Shown one piece after another: positions 10,352-22,442 of a stretch of 64,000 nt of DNA. Position numbers and translations under genes: made by a program. Numbering within the stretch: position 1 is the first letter of the stretch; every line of letters begins with the position of its first letter. The DNA is from Hemibagrus wyckioides. Its lineage: Eukaryota > Chordata > Actinopteri > Siluriformes > Bagridae. Location of the stretch: contig NC_080710.1 of the NCBI RefSeq assembly GCF_019097595.1, positions 26,059,280-26,123,279 of the forward strand, read 5' to 3'. The notes below the pieces were generated by a model that searched no databases, was not told where the DNA came from, and saw nothing but the letters and a program-made list of their open reading frames with translations.

Positions 10352-10840
10352 TCTCTGTCTCACTCTCTAGCTCTCACTCTTGGTCTCTCACTCTCCCTTG
10401 CCCTCTATCTCTGCCTCTCTCACCCTCTGTCTCGCTCTCTCTCTCTCTCTCTCTCGCCCTCTATTTCACGCTCTCTTTTCAATCTCTCACCCTGTCTCGC
10501 GCTCTCTCTCTCTCGCCCTCTATTTCACGCTCTCTTTTCAATCTCTCACCCTCTGTCTCGCCCTCTATCTCTCTCTCTCTTGCCCTATTTCTCGCTCTCT
10601 TTTCAATCTTTCTTTCCCTGTGTCTCGATCTCTTTCCCTGTCTCACACTATCTTGCCCTCTATATCACATTATTTTGCCCTCTGTCTCGCTCTCTTTTCA
10701 GTCTTTCCTCCCCTCTGTCTTGCTCTCTTTTTTCGCTCGCTCTCTCCCTCTGTCTCAATCTCACTCTTTCCCTCTGTCCCGCTCTCTCTGTCTCTCTCTT
10801 GCTCTCATTTTCTCTCTCTTTTCAGTCTAATCACTGTCCT
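10289..10840. repeat. 550-bp polypyrimidine block: (CT)n plus a degenerate CT-rich minisatellite
   Basis: A pure (TC)n run at 10,289-10,344 leads into about 500 bp that is almost only C and T on the plus strand. Inside it a longer unit recurs: 'CGCCCTCTATTTCACGCTCT' followed by 'CTTTTCAATCTCTCACCCT' appears at about 10,455-10,495 and 10,515-10,553, then in worn form near 10,580-10,615 and later. The 244- and 161-codon Leu/Ser-rich open frames over it are artefacts of stop-free CT repeats. Confidence 0.95.
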
Positions 10841-12479
10841 CCTTTCTTTCATGCCAAACCCTTGATAGTGAACACAGCCTCGGATATGACAACAACGCAG
10901 GCAGCCATAAGGCGCTCTGATCCTCCCGACTTCGGGCTCTTGATTGGAATCCGTTTTCACTGATCCCTACTTAACAAATGTCCTCGCCATTCTGCAGTCC
11001 AATTACTCATATTCTCTGTTTGTCCCGTGCTGAAATCACCAACCTTTAAGCTTTTTGTCGGCCCATCTTTCCAGGCACATCATCGATTTGTTTGTTTGGT
11101 CTCTGTCCTTCCTTCCAGGATGGATCAAAAATTATTTGCCGTAAACCTAGTAATTTATGATCCAGAGATTGGATCCACCCCAATGTGAATTCTCTGCTTC
11201 ACATTTCTATTGTTCCATGTGATCGAGCTCGAGGAATCTTGCTGGATGTCCGACGTCTGCATTTCTGTTGGTTATATTGATTAAAGGATTACCAGTTTCT
11301 GGAAAGGCAGGGAGGATTTAGTGGGACTTCCGTTCTTTTAGTGCAAGTCAAGCTGGCTTTTCTTGAGTAAACTCTGTAAACTGATTGCTCATTCACACAG
11401 ATAATTGTTTAAGGAACCTTGGAAGATTGTCAATAACTAAAAAAAAAAACAAATGGCTTTCTTGTAAATCCGGAAATTTCATGATTTGCTTTCTATTTTA
11501 CCAGCCCTGGATGCCTGGGCTTTTTCCATTATTTAACTTAATCCTATCTTCATCCTGTAGTCTGAGAGAGTGTATTTGGCCTGGAGGGATTCATTTCATC
11601 ATAACTGGTCACTGTTGAAGCTCCAAAGAGTAGGCCACTGGACTCTTCCAAATAAGATGAATAGAGTAGCACTCTTCTGACACTTCTCCTGCCAAAACAA
11701 GATTCATTTCTGTCAACACTTGACGTGAAAAGAGGGAACTGATTCGGCTATTGACATGCAAATGGAAACTTGCTTCAGGTTGTGAAAAATGACACTGAAA
11801 GACAGGTTATTAGATTGCTAACACATATGATTTTTATGCATTATCCGGCTGTTTTAAATTTCAGTAGTAAGCCAGAAATGCTGCGGAATACTCAAAGGAC
11901 GTCAAGTAAGTTAAAAATAAAATAATAGCAGCACATCCAGCCTTGTTGTACTGTAAGTTGTGGTGATGTGCTGTGCTGCGCTGCCAGTGACGCTGTAAAT
12001 GTGGAGAGTCTCGAATGTTAAAGTCCATAATCATTATATTGCTGACAGCAGCCTGGACATAGACTAGAGAGTTCCTGCTTTTTTTTGCGCACTTCAGTTT
12101 CGTCCACGTTTTGAAGTGGAGACTGGAGAAAGATGAGTGAAGCGCGAGCAGAGAAAAAGGTTTTCGTGTCACATCATTGGATGTAGTCAGCGCTCTGTTT
12201 GAATGCCACCGACTTAGTAAAGTGTTTACGCAACAAACTTTTGTATAAACTGACAATCCCAATAAGTTAAAACAGAAGACTAATAAGCTATCAATCATTT
12301 ATGTCTTGAAGCTAAATCTTTTTCGTCCATTTGCACATTTAAATCAATACACTTGTTTTGTTTGACTTGTTTCTATAGCAACAACTCTTGGAAGAACTTG
12401 CACGGCGGACGGTTTCCATGATCTAAGCTGAATGGATCGTAATCTAATGTTTCTAAACAGATCAATCTGTATGTAATCA
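10841..12479. other. Unique non-coding sequence
   Basis: No gene is supported. A 145-codon minus-strand open stretch at 11,861-12,298 has no recognised motif and sits in AT-rich DNA. Confidence 0.35.
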
Positions 12480-12620
12480 ATGATATAGTGAATCTTTCTG
12501 TCCATTTGACATTAATGGAAGGAGTCTCCAGTGTCAATGTGGTGTGTTCTGTGTTGCAACAGTCAGAACATTCCAGAACCTTAAATGTAACTATAAACTG
12601 TAAAAAGCATGACATTTCTT
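12480..12620 (+). repeat. Dispersed repeat family X, copy 1
   Basis: It carries 'GGAAGGAGTCTCCAGTGTCA', then 'AACATTCCAGAACCTTAAAT' and 'GTAACTATAAACTGTAAAAA'. The first block recurs at 50,305, 60,795 and 63,298. The second recurs at 30,095 ('ACATTCCACAGTGTTGAATA') and 52,311. Block order is kept, so these are copies of one older element, probably a non-autonomous DNA transposon. I cannot name it. Confidence 0.55.
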
Positions 12621-13187
12621 TCATTAATAAATTGTAATTGGTGTGCTGTAAGACGAAGAAAACATCTCCTAGGTAATATCTCACACCAGTTATCTCTTTT
12701 TCAACAGCTGCCACACCTTGTTGTGTGTTATTCCTTACATAATGGCTTTTTATCTGTCTAAGCCTCAATCTGTCCAAATAAAATGTGGATAAAAAAAATT
12801 AATGAATAAAAAAAGGATATAAAAACGGGTGATTGCACACACAAAAAATTAATAAATCCTAGGTTTTCTTTGCAACTATTTACACTAACATTTTTCAAAC
12901 TCCTTAAAGACTTATCTTTGTGATATAAAGATTCATCACCCAGGAGCCATGTGTGTTGTTTTTTCCTGAGCTGATTGAGACGGATACAGTATTGTGCTTT
13001 CGGCATTACAGTATTACCTTTGCTGGGGGGTGTGTGTTTGAGTGTGCACCAGTGAATGTCAAGTCTAAACAACTTACCATATCATTTGTTTTTTTTCTGT
13101 CTTATGAGAATACAGATGTGTCATTTAGCTTGACCTTTAACAGTGCTCAAATTTCATCACCTTAAATGCAGACACCCCTTCTGTCTC
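12621..13187. other. Unique AT-rich non-coding sequence
   Basis: Several overlapping short open frames with no protein-like features. No gene is supported. Confidence 0.35.
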
Positions 13188-13249
13188 CACACACACACGC
13201 GTGCACACACACACACACACACACACATGCGTGCGCACACACACACACC
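13188..13249. repeat. (CA)n microsatellite with CGTGCA interruptions
   Basis: A CA array broken by 'GCGTGCA' and 'ATGCGTGCGCA'. The alternating purine-pyrimidine character continues through the interruptions. Confidence 0.95.
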
Positions 13250-14934
13250 ACATTTTCACACTTGTATTTGCCTTCCACACCCATCCAATCAGGCCTGGTC
13301 TTATCTCTCCCCTCTAGTAGGGCTTATCTCCTCTCTCTCCTGATGCCAATCTTGTCTGCCTCTGTTTGTCTGTCCCTGGCCCCTCGGCCTAATCCCTCTC
13401 TCTGATATACTTGGATATTTTATTCACATCCACACCCCTCCACTCTCACACACACAAGCACATCAAAAAAAAATGGACAGAGCTGGGAATGCTGCTTGAT
13501 GTGTGGATGCATTGTTTCACAGAAGTGATTTCTCAATGCAGGGCCTCATTTCCCCAGACCGGGAGTTTGATTTGTGAATCGTATGCCGTCCGAGCCGGTC
13601 TTAATCCAGCTGAGCATACATACAATTGAAATAAAGGCAGAACAAACGAGGGGTGTTCCCCTTAGCACACAGCGTGACAAAGCCGGGATGCACGACTGCC
13701 GTATCTGCATGCATTAGGTAGGATATGATTGGCTGTAGCTCATGGATTTTGACCAATAAATGAAAAAAAAGCAGTGAAATGTAGAATCTCATTTGGCCCA
13801 GTTTAGGCTTTCCCATAATTTACAAAAAGCCTCAGGGAATCGAGTGACTCCTGATGTTGGTAGCTGCTCATTTTTTCCCCCATTTTCTCTCACTCTAGTG
13901 CTGTCTGTTGCTCTTTCTATGATGCATCAGGTGTGTGCGTGTATGTGTGTGTGACGTGTCAGAGTGAGTTAGCTGTTAGCTGGCAGACTTTCTGTGAACA
14001 ACAGCCGAGTCAGCTGGAGCAGATGGTGAGCGGTGGCTAAAGGCACTAGAGAGAGAACGAATGAGACGTAGGACATCCCTCTATCTTGCACCCAGGATTT
14101 TTTTTTCTCCCATCAACCCATCAAACACAACCACACAGCATTTCAGAACTATGCTCATGCTACATGCTCATCTGGTGGTCTGACTGATGGCTCCCTGTAC
14201 GAGCCTCTAAACGACTGCTCCCATTACCGCTCGAGAATATGGAACGTGAAGACTAATCTTGTGTGGCGAGACGCTCCTGCCATTAATCAGGTGCATCTTC
14301 ACTCGGAAGACGCTTGGGAGCTGTTGAACACGGAAGCCGGTGAGACTCTTGGCACCAATAAACCTCACACTCTTAAGTACACTCACCATCACTCAGTACT
14401 TCGGATATCACCAGTAATTTGCTGCAACCTTTCAGATAAAGCGTAATCATTAGAGCGTATTTAATGTAAGAGATCTTCCATAGTTCCAGCCTCGTTCAAC
14501 TATAGCTATGTTGCTTTCAATCAATGATATTTCCATTCTCCCATGATGCCTCTAAAGACCTATGCTAAATAATAGTTCATGCTGTTAAAGCTGATGTGAG
14601 ATTTTCATTGCCCTTAAGTTGACACCATACTGAACATTTTTATTAATGAGGTGCGAGTGTGACTACTTTTCCAACTGATCAAAAAGTTAATTTCCAAACA
14701 AAATGCAATATATCTTATTATTGATCAACACAGACATCACACAAGGCATGAAGATCCAAGATGGTAACACGCAGCGGCGACTCCGGATCCAAAATGGGAA
14801 TATTCTCGTTTTTAGCCTGACTTATTGGACACCACAGAAAGTGGTATTGATGTATACAACCACCCTTCGTTAATATCTGTCTTGTATTGTCTGATTGCAC
14901 CAGGTTGTACACATGCACTTGATGTGATTAGGTT
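13250..14934. other. Unique non-coding sequence
   Basis: No gene or repeat is recognised. The 14,200-14,450 part is balanced in composition and open in one frame on each strand, but it carries no known motif. Confidence 0.35.
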
Positions 14935-15090
14935 AATTTTTTCTCTTTAGCCCTTTGTTCTGTGTTGTCTTATGTAGCTCTGTGTCTTTATGCAGCACCA
15001 TGGTCCTGGAGGAACGTTGTTTCATTTCAGTATGTACTGCATCAGTTATATATGACAATAAAATGACAATAAAAGCTTCTTGACTTGAAT
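14935..15090 (+). repeat. LINE-type 3' terminal repeat
   Basis: 'CACCATGGTCCTGGAGGAAC' followed by 'GTTGTTTCATTTCAGT' and ending 'AAATGACAATAAAAGCTTCT' is a 3' end seen on a family of teleost LINEs. Only this non-coding tail is present, as expected of a 5'-truncated retroposon. Confidence 0.65.
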
Positions 15091-15910
15091 CCCAACATAG
15101 CATGCTGTTACAAGAAAATAATCTTGTTTTATGTGTATTATACTACAGCAATCTGCCAATGTCAGCATTTTATTTATTTATTTATTTTTATTAAAGTTAT
15201 TTAATAAAATTTAAAATTATTTATTTATACAAAGTATTTTTTATTAAAACATTATATATTACCTTTAATTTTGTAGAATATCTGCAAGACATGTTAGTTA
15301 TAGTAGATATACAGTAACTGAACATTCCATCACCAGACCTCTTCTCTCTCTCTCTGAGATCCAGCAAAGGCCTCCATCCTGCAGACTTTCAAAACAGCGT
15401 ACAATGGCTTGATGGAAAATGTGCGTCAAAGATGAACCTGACGCAAAAAAAATAAATAAATATCCCTCAAACCTGTTTTTTTGCCTAATTCCACCGAAAT
15501 CTATTTCATCATTATGTTTGCAATGTTTCACTGATCAAACACTAGCATGACTGGGCCTTTAAAAGTATTGACTCCAGATAACCTTGAAATAGAAATGAGA
15601 TTCCTGTATCCTGTAGTGTAGAAGTAGGCTTGCTCCAGGAAGCAGTCGATAAAACTCTGGATGGACTCTGCATGAGCGCTGCATTTCATGCAAAACAATG
15701 CATCGCTTTGAGAAGCCATCATGCTCTCATGAATAGCGTCGACTCAAATTGTCCCTCAGTAACGGCTTCCTGTAAGAAATGCAGTGATAAGTGATACAAA
15801 AAGCAGAACTTACAAGAGCATATCGAAGAGTTCAGGTTGGATGAGGCAAGATGAATGAAGCAGGCACTGAGAGCTACTAAGGATTGAAGGTCATTCCTCC
15901 TGGCTTAAGC
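15091..15910. other. Unique sequence with an (ATTT)-rich stretch at 15,170-15,240
   Basis: The ATTT-rich run is the only low-complexity feature. No gene is supported. Confidence 0.4.
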
Positions 15911-16130
15911 AGCAGGGTCTCTATTCAATTAAAATTTACTTGTATAGTGCTTTTAACAACAGTTACTGACCCAAAGCAGCTCTGCCGAAATGTAGACGTA
16001 AATTTAAATACTTGATGAGCAAGCTAGAGGACACTGTGGCTCAGAAAACTCCCTGCGATGGCAAGAAGTAACCTTGAAAGGAATGTGACTCAAAAACTAA
16101 AGAACTTCACGTCTGTTGGATTAAACTGGA
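15911..16130 (+). repeat. Teleost dispersed repeat, second copy
   Basis: It contains 'ACTTGTATAGTGCTTTTAAC', 'CCCAAAGCAGCTCTGCCGAA', 'GAAAACTCCCTGCGATGGCA' and 'CCTTGAAAGGAATGTGACTC'. It is the same family as 184-426 and keeps the middle part that the first copy has lost. Confidence 0.65.
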
Positions 16131-16530
16131 TTATTTGAAATGAGAGAGTATTTCAGTACAGCATTGGTGATTGGTGTTTTTTTTTAAGCTATGGGAGGCC
16201 CATGTGTCTGTTTTAAGTGCAATATTATTTCATCTGTTTGTCTAATCTTCAGTTTAATTCCCCGTTAACGCATCAAAGTAAAAGTCTTCAACAAAACTCA
16301 GGTTGACCAAATTATTAGCGCTTGCCATGTCAGTCTTCTAAATAACTAGCTGAATTTTACTAAGAAAGTAGTAGAACTAAATATCTAAACCTATTATTAA
16401 TAATAAAAACATCATAATGATAAGAATCAAATAAACTAAATACAAATGCAGTAAGGTTACTAAGCCTTCATATGTTCAGAAGCCCATAGGTGGAATTACT
16501 TGACTTATAAAATGGCATGAGTATGTGGCA
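16131..16530. other. Unique AT-rich sequence
   Basis: No gene or recognisable repeat. There is an AATAAT-rich patch near 16,395. Confidence 0.4.
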
Positions 16531-16770
16531 AGGGGTATGTGGTAGCTCAAGTGGCTCAGGCTCTGGGTCGTTGACCGAAGGATCGGGGGGTTCAAGCCCC
16601 AGCACTACCAAGTTGCCACTGCTGGGCCCTTGAGCAAGGCCCTTAACCCTCTCTGCTCCAGGGGCTCTGTATCATTGCTGACCCTGCGCTCTGACCCCAA
16701 CCTCCAAGGCTGGGATATGTGAAGAAAGAATTTCACTGTGCTGTAATGTATATGTGACAAATAAAGGCTA
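16531..16770 (+). mobile_element. tRNA-derived SINE, family A (Mermaid-like?)
   Basis: An RNA polymerase III promoter is visible: A box TAGCTCAAGTGG (16,543-16,554) and B box GGTTCAAGCCC (16,589-16,599). The body has 'GGGCCCTTGAGCAAGGCCCT' and the tail 'GGGATATGTGAAGAAAGAAT', ending 'TGTGACAAATAAAGGCT'. This is the best preserved copy of the family in the window. The name is recollection of catfish/zebrafish SINEs and is unverified. Confidence 0.88.
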
Positions 16771-16782
16771 TTTTTTTCTAGT

Positions 16783-16937
16783 GTTGACTACTGATCAGGT
16801 TGTGAGTTCAAATCCCAGATGCAACAAGCTGCCACTGCTAGGCCTTTGAGCAAGGCCCTTAACCTCACTTGTATAAAATGAGAAATTGTAAGTCAGTCTG
16901 GATAAGGGCATCTGCCAAATGCCAGAAATGTAAATGC
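16783..16937 (+). mobile_element. tRNA-derived SINE, 5'-truncated, with 'GGATAAGGGCATCTGCCAAAT' tail
   Basis: It abuts the previous SINE in the same orientation. A B-box remnant (GAGTTCAAATC, about 16,804-16,814) is kept but the A box is gone. The body shares 'GCCACTGCTAGGCCTTTGAG' with family A but the tail is the different type 'GTCTGGATAAGGGCATCTGC'. That tail is the one on the LINE relics here, the expected sign of LINE-driven mobilisation. Confidence 0.8.
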
Positions 16938-16939
16938 AT

Positions 16940-17010
16940 GACATTCATGTGACCTCATCAAAGGGGTGTGGTTAGCATCAAGATGGATGCTGACCCCCAA
17001 AACCATTTTT
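16940..17010 (+). repeat. Short dispersed repeat, inverted partner at 22,660-22,730
   Basis: 'CATTCATGTGACCTCATCAA' then 'AGGGGTGTGGTTAGCATCAA' and 'GATGG'. The reverse complement of 22,665-22,722 reads 'ATTCATGTGACATCATCAAG' then 'GGGGTGTGGTTAGCAACCAG'. The two are about 5.7 kb apart in opposite orientation. Confidence 0.6.
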
Positions 17011-17545
17011 GCATTAGGGGACAAAAACTGACTTTGATCTAATCCAATACATTACTCAAATAAAATATCAAGCTATACTTGTGTATAAGTGTTATGAATT
17101 GAGTTACTGAGATTGAAATCGAGTTAGAGATGCCCGTCATATTCATTACTGTTTGAGTGAATAGCAGTTCAATGAACATTGGGAGATCGTTTTCTATGTA
17201 AAAACCTGCCTGCCAACACCGCCATTCACCTCCTGGAGAACCTGATATGACATTAAAATCCTCTTGTCCAGTAAGCATGAAACTTTCCTCCCTTTAAACC
17301 ACATTGTGCTTGAATCTACCACAGGCAGCGTGCATCACCAGATTCCTATCAGAGCGGTCTGTGGCTTCAAAGCAGATTTCCACACATGCTGCACTATTCA
17401 GCGAAAGCATTTTGTTTTAAATGAACAAACGGCAAGATACTACAGCGAGATATTTGATCATTTGATTTGCTAAAGATATTGAATTTCAGCAAAAGTGGTG
17501 AATAATGTTAGCACAGTTATAGACTTATTATAGAAACATTTCTTT
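17011..17545. other. Unique non-coding sequence
   Basis: No gene or repeat is recognised. Confidence 0.4.
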
Positions 17546-18030
17546 TGCAATTCAAATTCTGGTTCTATTTTAAATTCAGATTCTAATTCAAAATCAGATT
17601 TTTACTCTAATTTGGATTTAAATTCTAATTCAGATTCAAATTCTAATTTGGATTCCAATTCAGATTCTAATTTGAATTTAAATTCAAATTCAGACGTGAA
17701 TTCCAATTCAAATTCCAATTCAGATTTTGATTCAGATTCTAATTTGGATTCAAATTCGGATTTATATTCAGATTTGAATTCAAATTCCAGTTCAGGATCT
17801 AATTAAGATTCAGATTTCTATTCCAATTCAGATTCAGAGTTTTATTTCTATTCAGATTCTAATTCAGATTTCTGTTCTGATTCAGTTTCTAATTAAGATT
17901 CAGATTTCTATTCAGATTCCAATTCAGATTATGATTCTAATTCAAATTCAGATTTCTATTCCTATTCAGATTCTAATTCAGATTCTAATTCATAATCATT
18001 CAAATTCTAACACTGATTCATTCAGATTCA
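17546..18030. repeat. Degenerate hexamer minisatellite (ATTCNN)n
   Basis: About 480 bp built from alternating hexamers of the type AATTCA-GATTCT-AATTTG-GATTCA. Because the unit is a multiple of three, one plus-strand frame (17,612-17,806) stays open and reads as Asn-Ser-Asp-Ser repeats. Stops appear once the array decays after 17,806. There is no promoter or splice evidence for expression. Confidence 0.93.
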
Positions 18031-21000
18031 ACTTTGTCTTTCAGACACAACCATATACAGTACAACCATATGCAGCAAAATGCTTCTAGGACTGTCCATG
18101 TTGAAACAGAATAAATATAAGAATAAAAATAGAACTGCAATAAAAATGTACTTTAACTAAAAAGTTAGCAATAGGAAAGAAACAGTGATTATTATGTATA
18201 AAGTGCAATTGTGTGCCATTTTAGTACAAAATATGCTGCAGATTTAGTTGACGCAGTGGGTGTTGTGCAGCCAAATCTAAAAAAGTACAAATTCTACTGC
18301 TACAATCAAGATGTGCTTTTTATGGATGCCGTAATACACTGATTATCAAGAGCTTACCAAAGACGCCTCAGTTTCCAAAAAGCATATCGGAACAAAATCA
18401 TTATAAAATGGTAGAGCAAGCATCCTACTGAACTTTCTCTCACTTTCTTCCAAGAGGATTCTAATTTTTTATTGCTTATCAGAAACTGGGCCAAGATCCA
18501 GTTTCACCGAACCTTCTGATGATGATTACAGCAGCAGTTCTCAGGGATCTACTGAAGTAAAGGTGAATCTTGGGTATGAACTAAACCTTCATGGCATCCA
18601 CACTGGATCTGGAACAAATGCAGAACATGAGTCATGAAAAGTCCAGAAAACTCAGATCAGTAGAACAGATCTTCCTCTGTGTGTTATTTTTTTGGACACT
18701 GAAGCTGCAGGAGCTCAGCATCCAGGCTGTCTGCTCCCCTCCGGATCTTTCTGAGGCATGATGCAGGATGACACTCCACAGACTCGGTCACAGCGGCCCA
18801 TGCTGTTACGCAATAACTCTCGCTGAGTGACTTTGAAGCGTGCAGCGACAGCCTACATCCGTAGAGAACACTGAAGGGAAGAGATGACATTTACTATAGA
18901 ACCACAGACACGTTTATTCACAAGCAGGGTTTCTGCACATTGGGGCTCATCAGATGACTGTCTGCTTTCATCAGAGTGTGTGTAGTATATCCTTTGTCAC
19001 AAGATGATTCAATTATAGTCTTTATAGTCTGTTTCCGTTCGCTCCATTGTTAGTCGTGATGTAGTGAAGGCTCCAGCAGGGATAATGTCCTACTGCACTG
19101 GTTAGCATTAGCTTTGCTGTAATTACTCGCAGTTTTACTGTAATGAATTTGACCGATTGTGTCCGGGTTCTCGAAAGAAACTGGCAGTACCTGAAATCGC
19201 AAAGAATCTAAAGGAAAGGGGCAACAAAAGAGATGGAGAGATAGAATGGGAACAGAGAGAAGGAGAAAGAAATACAGACTCTAAATGAAATGCTGGCCTG
19301 GTTTCAAACTTTCCATACTGAGCAGCTTGAAGAAAATACCTTGGAGATAACGCTTGGGGATTAGCTAGCATTTCATTTCTTTTCCCCTGCTTTCCCTCTA
19401 TCCCCCCTCCCTCTCTGTCTCATTTCATGTGCTGGGCTCACCACTGCCACTGTAGCATTACTCCTGGCACCAGAGGCTGACTTTCTGATACCATTCGGTG
19501 CTTACTCCAGCATTTGTTTATTTAATCCTGCATTTATGTGCTGTGTATTAGAGCAAATGCAAAACAGCTTGCCACTGTCCCCAGAGCGAGAGAGAGAGCG
19601 AGAATAAAAAAAAATTTTAAAAAAACTACATACAATCTGAATACATGAAATCAGAAAAATAACACTCTGCCAGATTTAAAGGAAAGACTGAGCAGGAGCT
19701 TTAAGATGAATTAGCAGTAAAGACAGATAAAATCTTCCCAGAATCCAAGTGTTTATACACATCTAATCTCCACATATATGCATATACGTAACCTTCATAT
19801 CATGACTATTTGTCACATACTGTATATGCGAGCACTCCAAGTGAAAAGAGGATTAAAGCTTAGAAAAAGACGACTACAATAGAAAACGTTAGATTGGATT
19901 CAGTAGCTCATGCGTTTGGATAAAGAATGATCAGGTACTGTAGATCAGTGATCAGCTGCTTTCTCTGCCTAGTTTTAATCTATTCAATGCACCTACATGA
20001 AGAGCAGATTAGCCATCCATGTACTCTGTTCACATATACTGTAGAAATCTGGCCCACTCCTCCTCTCTGATGCCTCGTGTCTTTCCTCAGAGCACTATGC
20101 TGGCTGAAATGAAGCATAAAGAGATTGCTATTTAAAGATTATTATGCAATATTGATGAGCCAGCAAACTTTAAGTGTCCTTATTCTTCAGGAGCTAATTT
20201 CTCAAACTCAACCATCTAGCTCATTAGATTGCAGATCAGGACATGGTTGATTCTTATTGGTTATGTAGCAGCCAATAACATTTAAGAGAGAGGTTAGGGT
20301 TTGAAGTCTATGTCTATTGGTCCAAACGTCTCCAGAAGCTATTTACATAATTAATACAATATTAGTAGATGGGATTAAACTTTTGAAATTTCGTAAAATA
20401 CAACTGAGATGACCAGATATTGTTTAAAGTTTATACTTTATTAAAAACAAAACTATCTATAGAGTCAAATGATGTTCTTAAACATTTTACTTCACCCTCT
20501 AGTCAATCAATAATGAGTTCTAAAATTACTACCAAACAACACCCTTGTTGCTAAGATGGAGGTATTTATAGTCTCCATGCAGGAACTTCTGGATGTGGTA
20601 TCACTTCAGGCTAACCTTGAGGAAATGAATTACAGTTCTGTCACACTTCAAAATGTCAAATAATTGCGTGTGTTTCAGTTGACGGTAGTAGACGCTACAA
20701 GCTAGTGCTTATTAGTCTTCTATTATTAGGCCAATTCAGTCATTGCCAGTTCCAGCTCACCAGATATAGTTCTGCCTCATTTTGAGACACATTTTGTTTG
20801 TTTTTGGATTATATTTTTATTCAATATGTTGATGAGTTATGTTTTAGTTGCTTGTATACTTTATGTACTTACCTAGTCATAAAGAATAACCAAGCTTAAC
20901 TATTAAACAAGCCCAAATTGTCTCATATGTTTTTACAGCAATACTTTTGAAAACATTAAACATTTTAGTATATGCTACAAGGTAATGGTTTACATTTATT

Positions 21001-22260
21001 TCTTAGATAGCTAAAGCCCCTTCCAGTCCACAGCTGCCCCATCACACAACAGCTACCCACCAGGGAGGCCAATATCTAACCTCTGACACGAGAGAAGTCA
21101 CGAGACGTTTTTTTTTTTTTACACCATCTACGGATGCAATATGCTTGTGAAGCTTCTCTGTACTATCTGCTCTGCTTCATTCTGATTGACAGGAGAGTCA
21201 TTAATGCCCAACTGAACAGCCATTTATGCTTTGTTGGACTGCTGGACACAGATGTCTGATTTAGCTTTGCACCAGGAAAGACACCATAAATCTTGCTGCC
21301 TTTCAATCTTATTTTTTTCCTTACACAGCCAATCCAATGTTCTAAAGGCCAAATTGGTCACATACTATGTCTTACACCCATGTGTGTCTTCTGAGTCAAT
21401 ACACTGAGCCAACGGCATCAAATCTGCCAGAACATCCATCACTGCTACAAATACTCCAGATATGTTCTTGGAAGTTTAAGCTGAGAGGAAGTTTTAAAAT
21501 CTACAGCTTTCCTTACAACATGATAAATCTTCTTGTAGAAATTCCAAGAAATTTATAGCAGGAGATTGTGTTCAGTCTTTCCCTTTGGATTCCTATTTAC
21601 CTCTCGTTCCAGAGATGGTACTCATCTGGAGCTTCCCCACAGGCCTGGAGCTGCAGCATGGGGCATGTGGAAGGGTGCTGGTGGCTCTCTGGGGTGCAGA
21701 TGAAGGGATTTGGGGACCCACCTGTTTTTGCCTGACAGCGTGATGACGGGGAGCTCCGCTCACAGGCTGCTTGCCGAGAGATCTGTATGTGGGATAAAAG
21801 ACCCCTGCTACTGCCATCATCAGACCATCAGGGAGCAGAGCGCCACATACGGTGTGCCATTTGGAGATGGCACATGTGGGTGCTGAGCTGGCAGGCCTCA
21901 GACTTGAACTTGCAGGCTGTCATTTCTGCAGCTTTAGCTCACACACTCATCATCTCATGCTGTAGTCAAGCACAGGATGTGTTAAGCATTCATTCTCATG
22001 CAGACCGTTTCTTTTAGATTTCTTATCCACCTTATGTCATCTAGTTTAACCTTAGTATGGAACGAGCATCAGGAAAATTTGGATTCTTTACTGTAACAGC
22101 TAATATGCAGCAATATGATAGCTGAAGGCTCATTTCAGTATATACAGACATGTATACAACATTTAAGTTATAAATGATATTGCATGTAGGTGCTTTTTTT
22201 GTTATTGTTTCTGTTGACCTATTCAAAGAGAATGGATGAGACACATCTCTCCTCTCTCTG
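18031..22260. other. Unique non-coding sequence, 4.2 kb
   Basis: No gene is supported. Two open stretches at 18,252-18,430 and 18,409-18,637 are noted separately. A T run lies at 21,109-21,120. Otherwise no repeat or RNA gene is recognised, and several blocks (for example 20,000-20,340 and 21,600-22,000) are plain complex sequence. Confidence 0.35.
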
Positions 22261-22320
22261 TCACTCCAAAAAAAAAAAAAAGAAAGAAAGAAACAGAAAA
22301 ACAAAGAAAAAAAATCCTTC
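22261..22320. repeat. A-rich / (GAAA) tract
   Basis: An A run of about 13 followed by imperfect GAAA repeats and more A-rich sequence. Confidence 0.85.
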
Positions 22321-22402
22321 TTTTTATCTCCACACCTTCAGGGCATACCTTTATTCTTTCTCCATATCTGTCCACATCCACCTATATATTCACCTCGCTT
22401 GG

Positions 22403-22404
<2 letters not shown>

Positions 22405-22441
<37 letters not shown>
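22405..22441. repeat. (CA)n microsatellite
   Basis: About 18 uninterrupted CA units. Confidence 0.97.

Positions 22442-22442
<1 letters not shown>

Noticed and set aside
10229..10963. 244-codon plus-strand open frame, longest in the window
   Set aside because: It lies almost entirely in (CT)n-type sequence and reads as Leu/Ser repeats. The repeat simply lacks stop codons.
11861..12298. 145-codon minus-strand open stretch
   Set aside because: No domain, signal or membrane pattern is convincing. It is in AT-rich DNA and lacks splice or promoter support.
17546..18030. Possible CRISPR-like or regulatory repeat array
   Set aside because: The unit is 6 bp and degenerate with no spacers, and the context is eukaryotic. 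It is a simple minisatellite.
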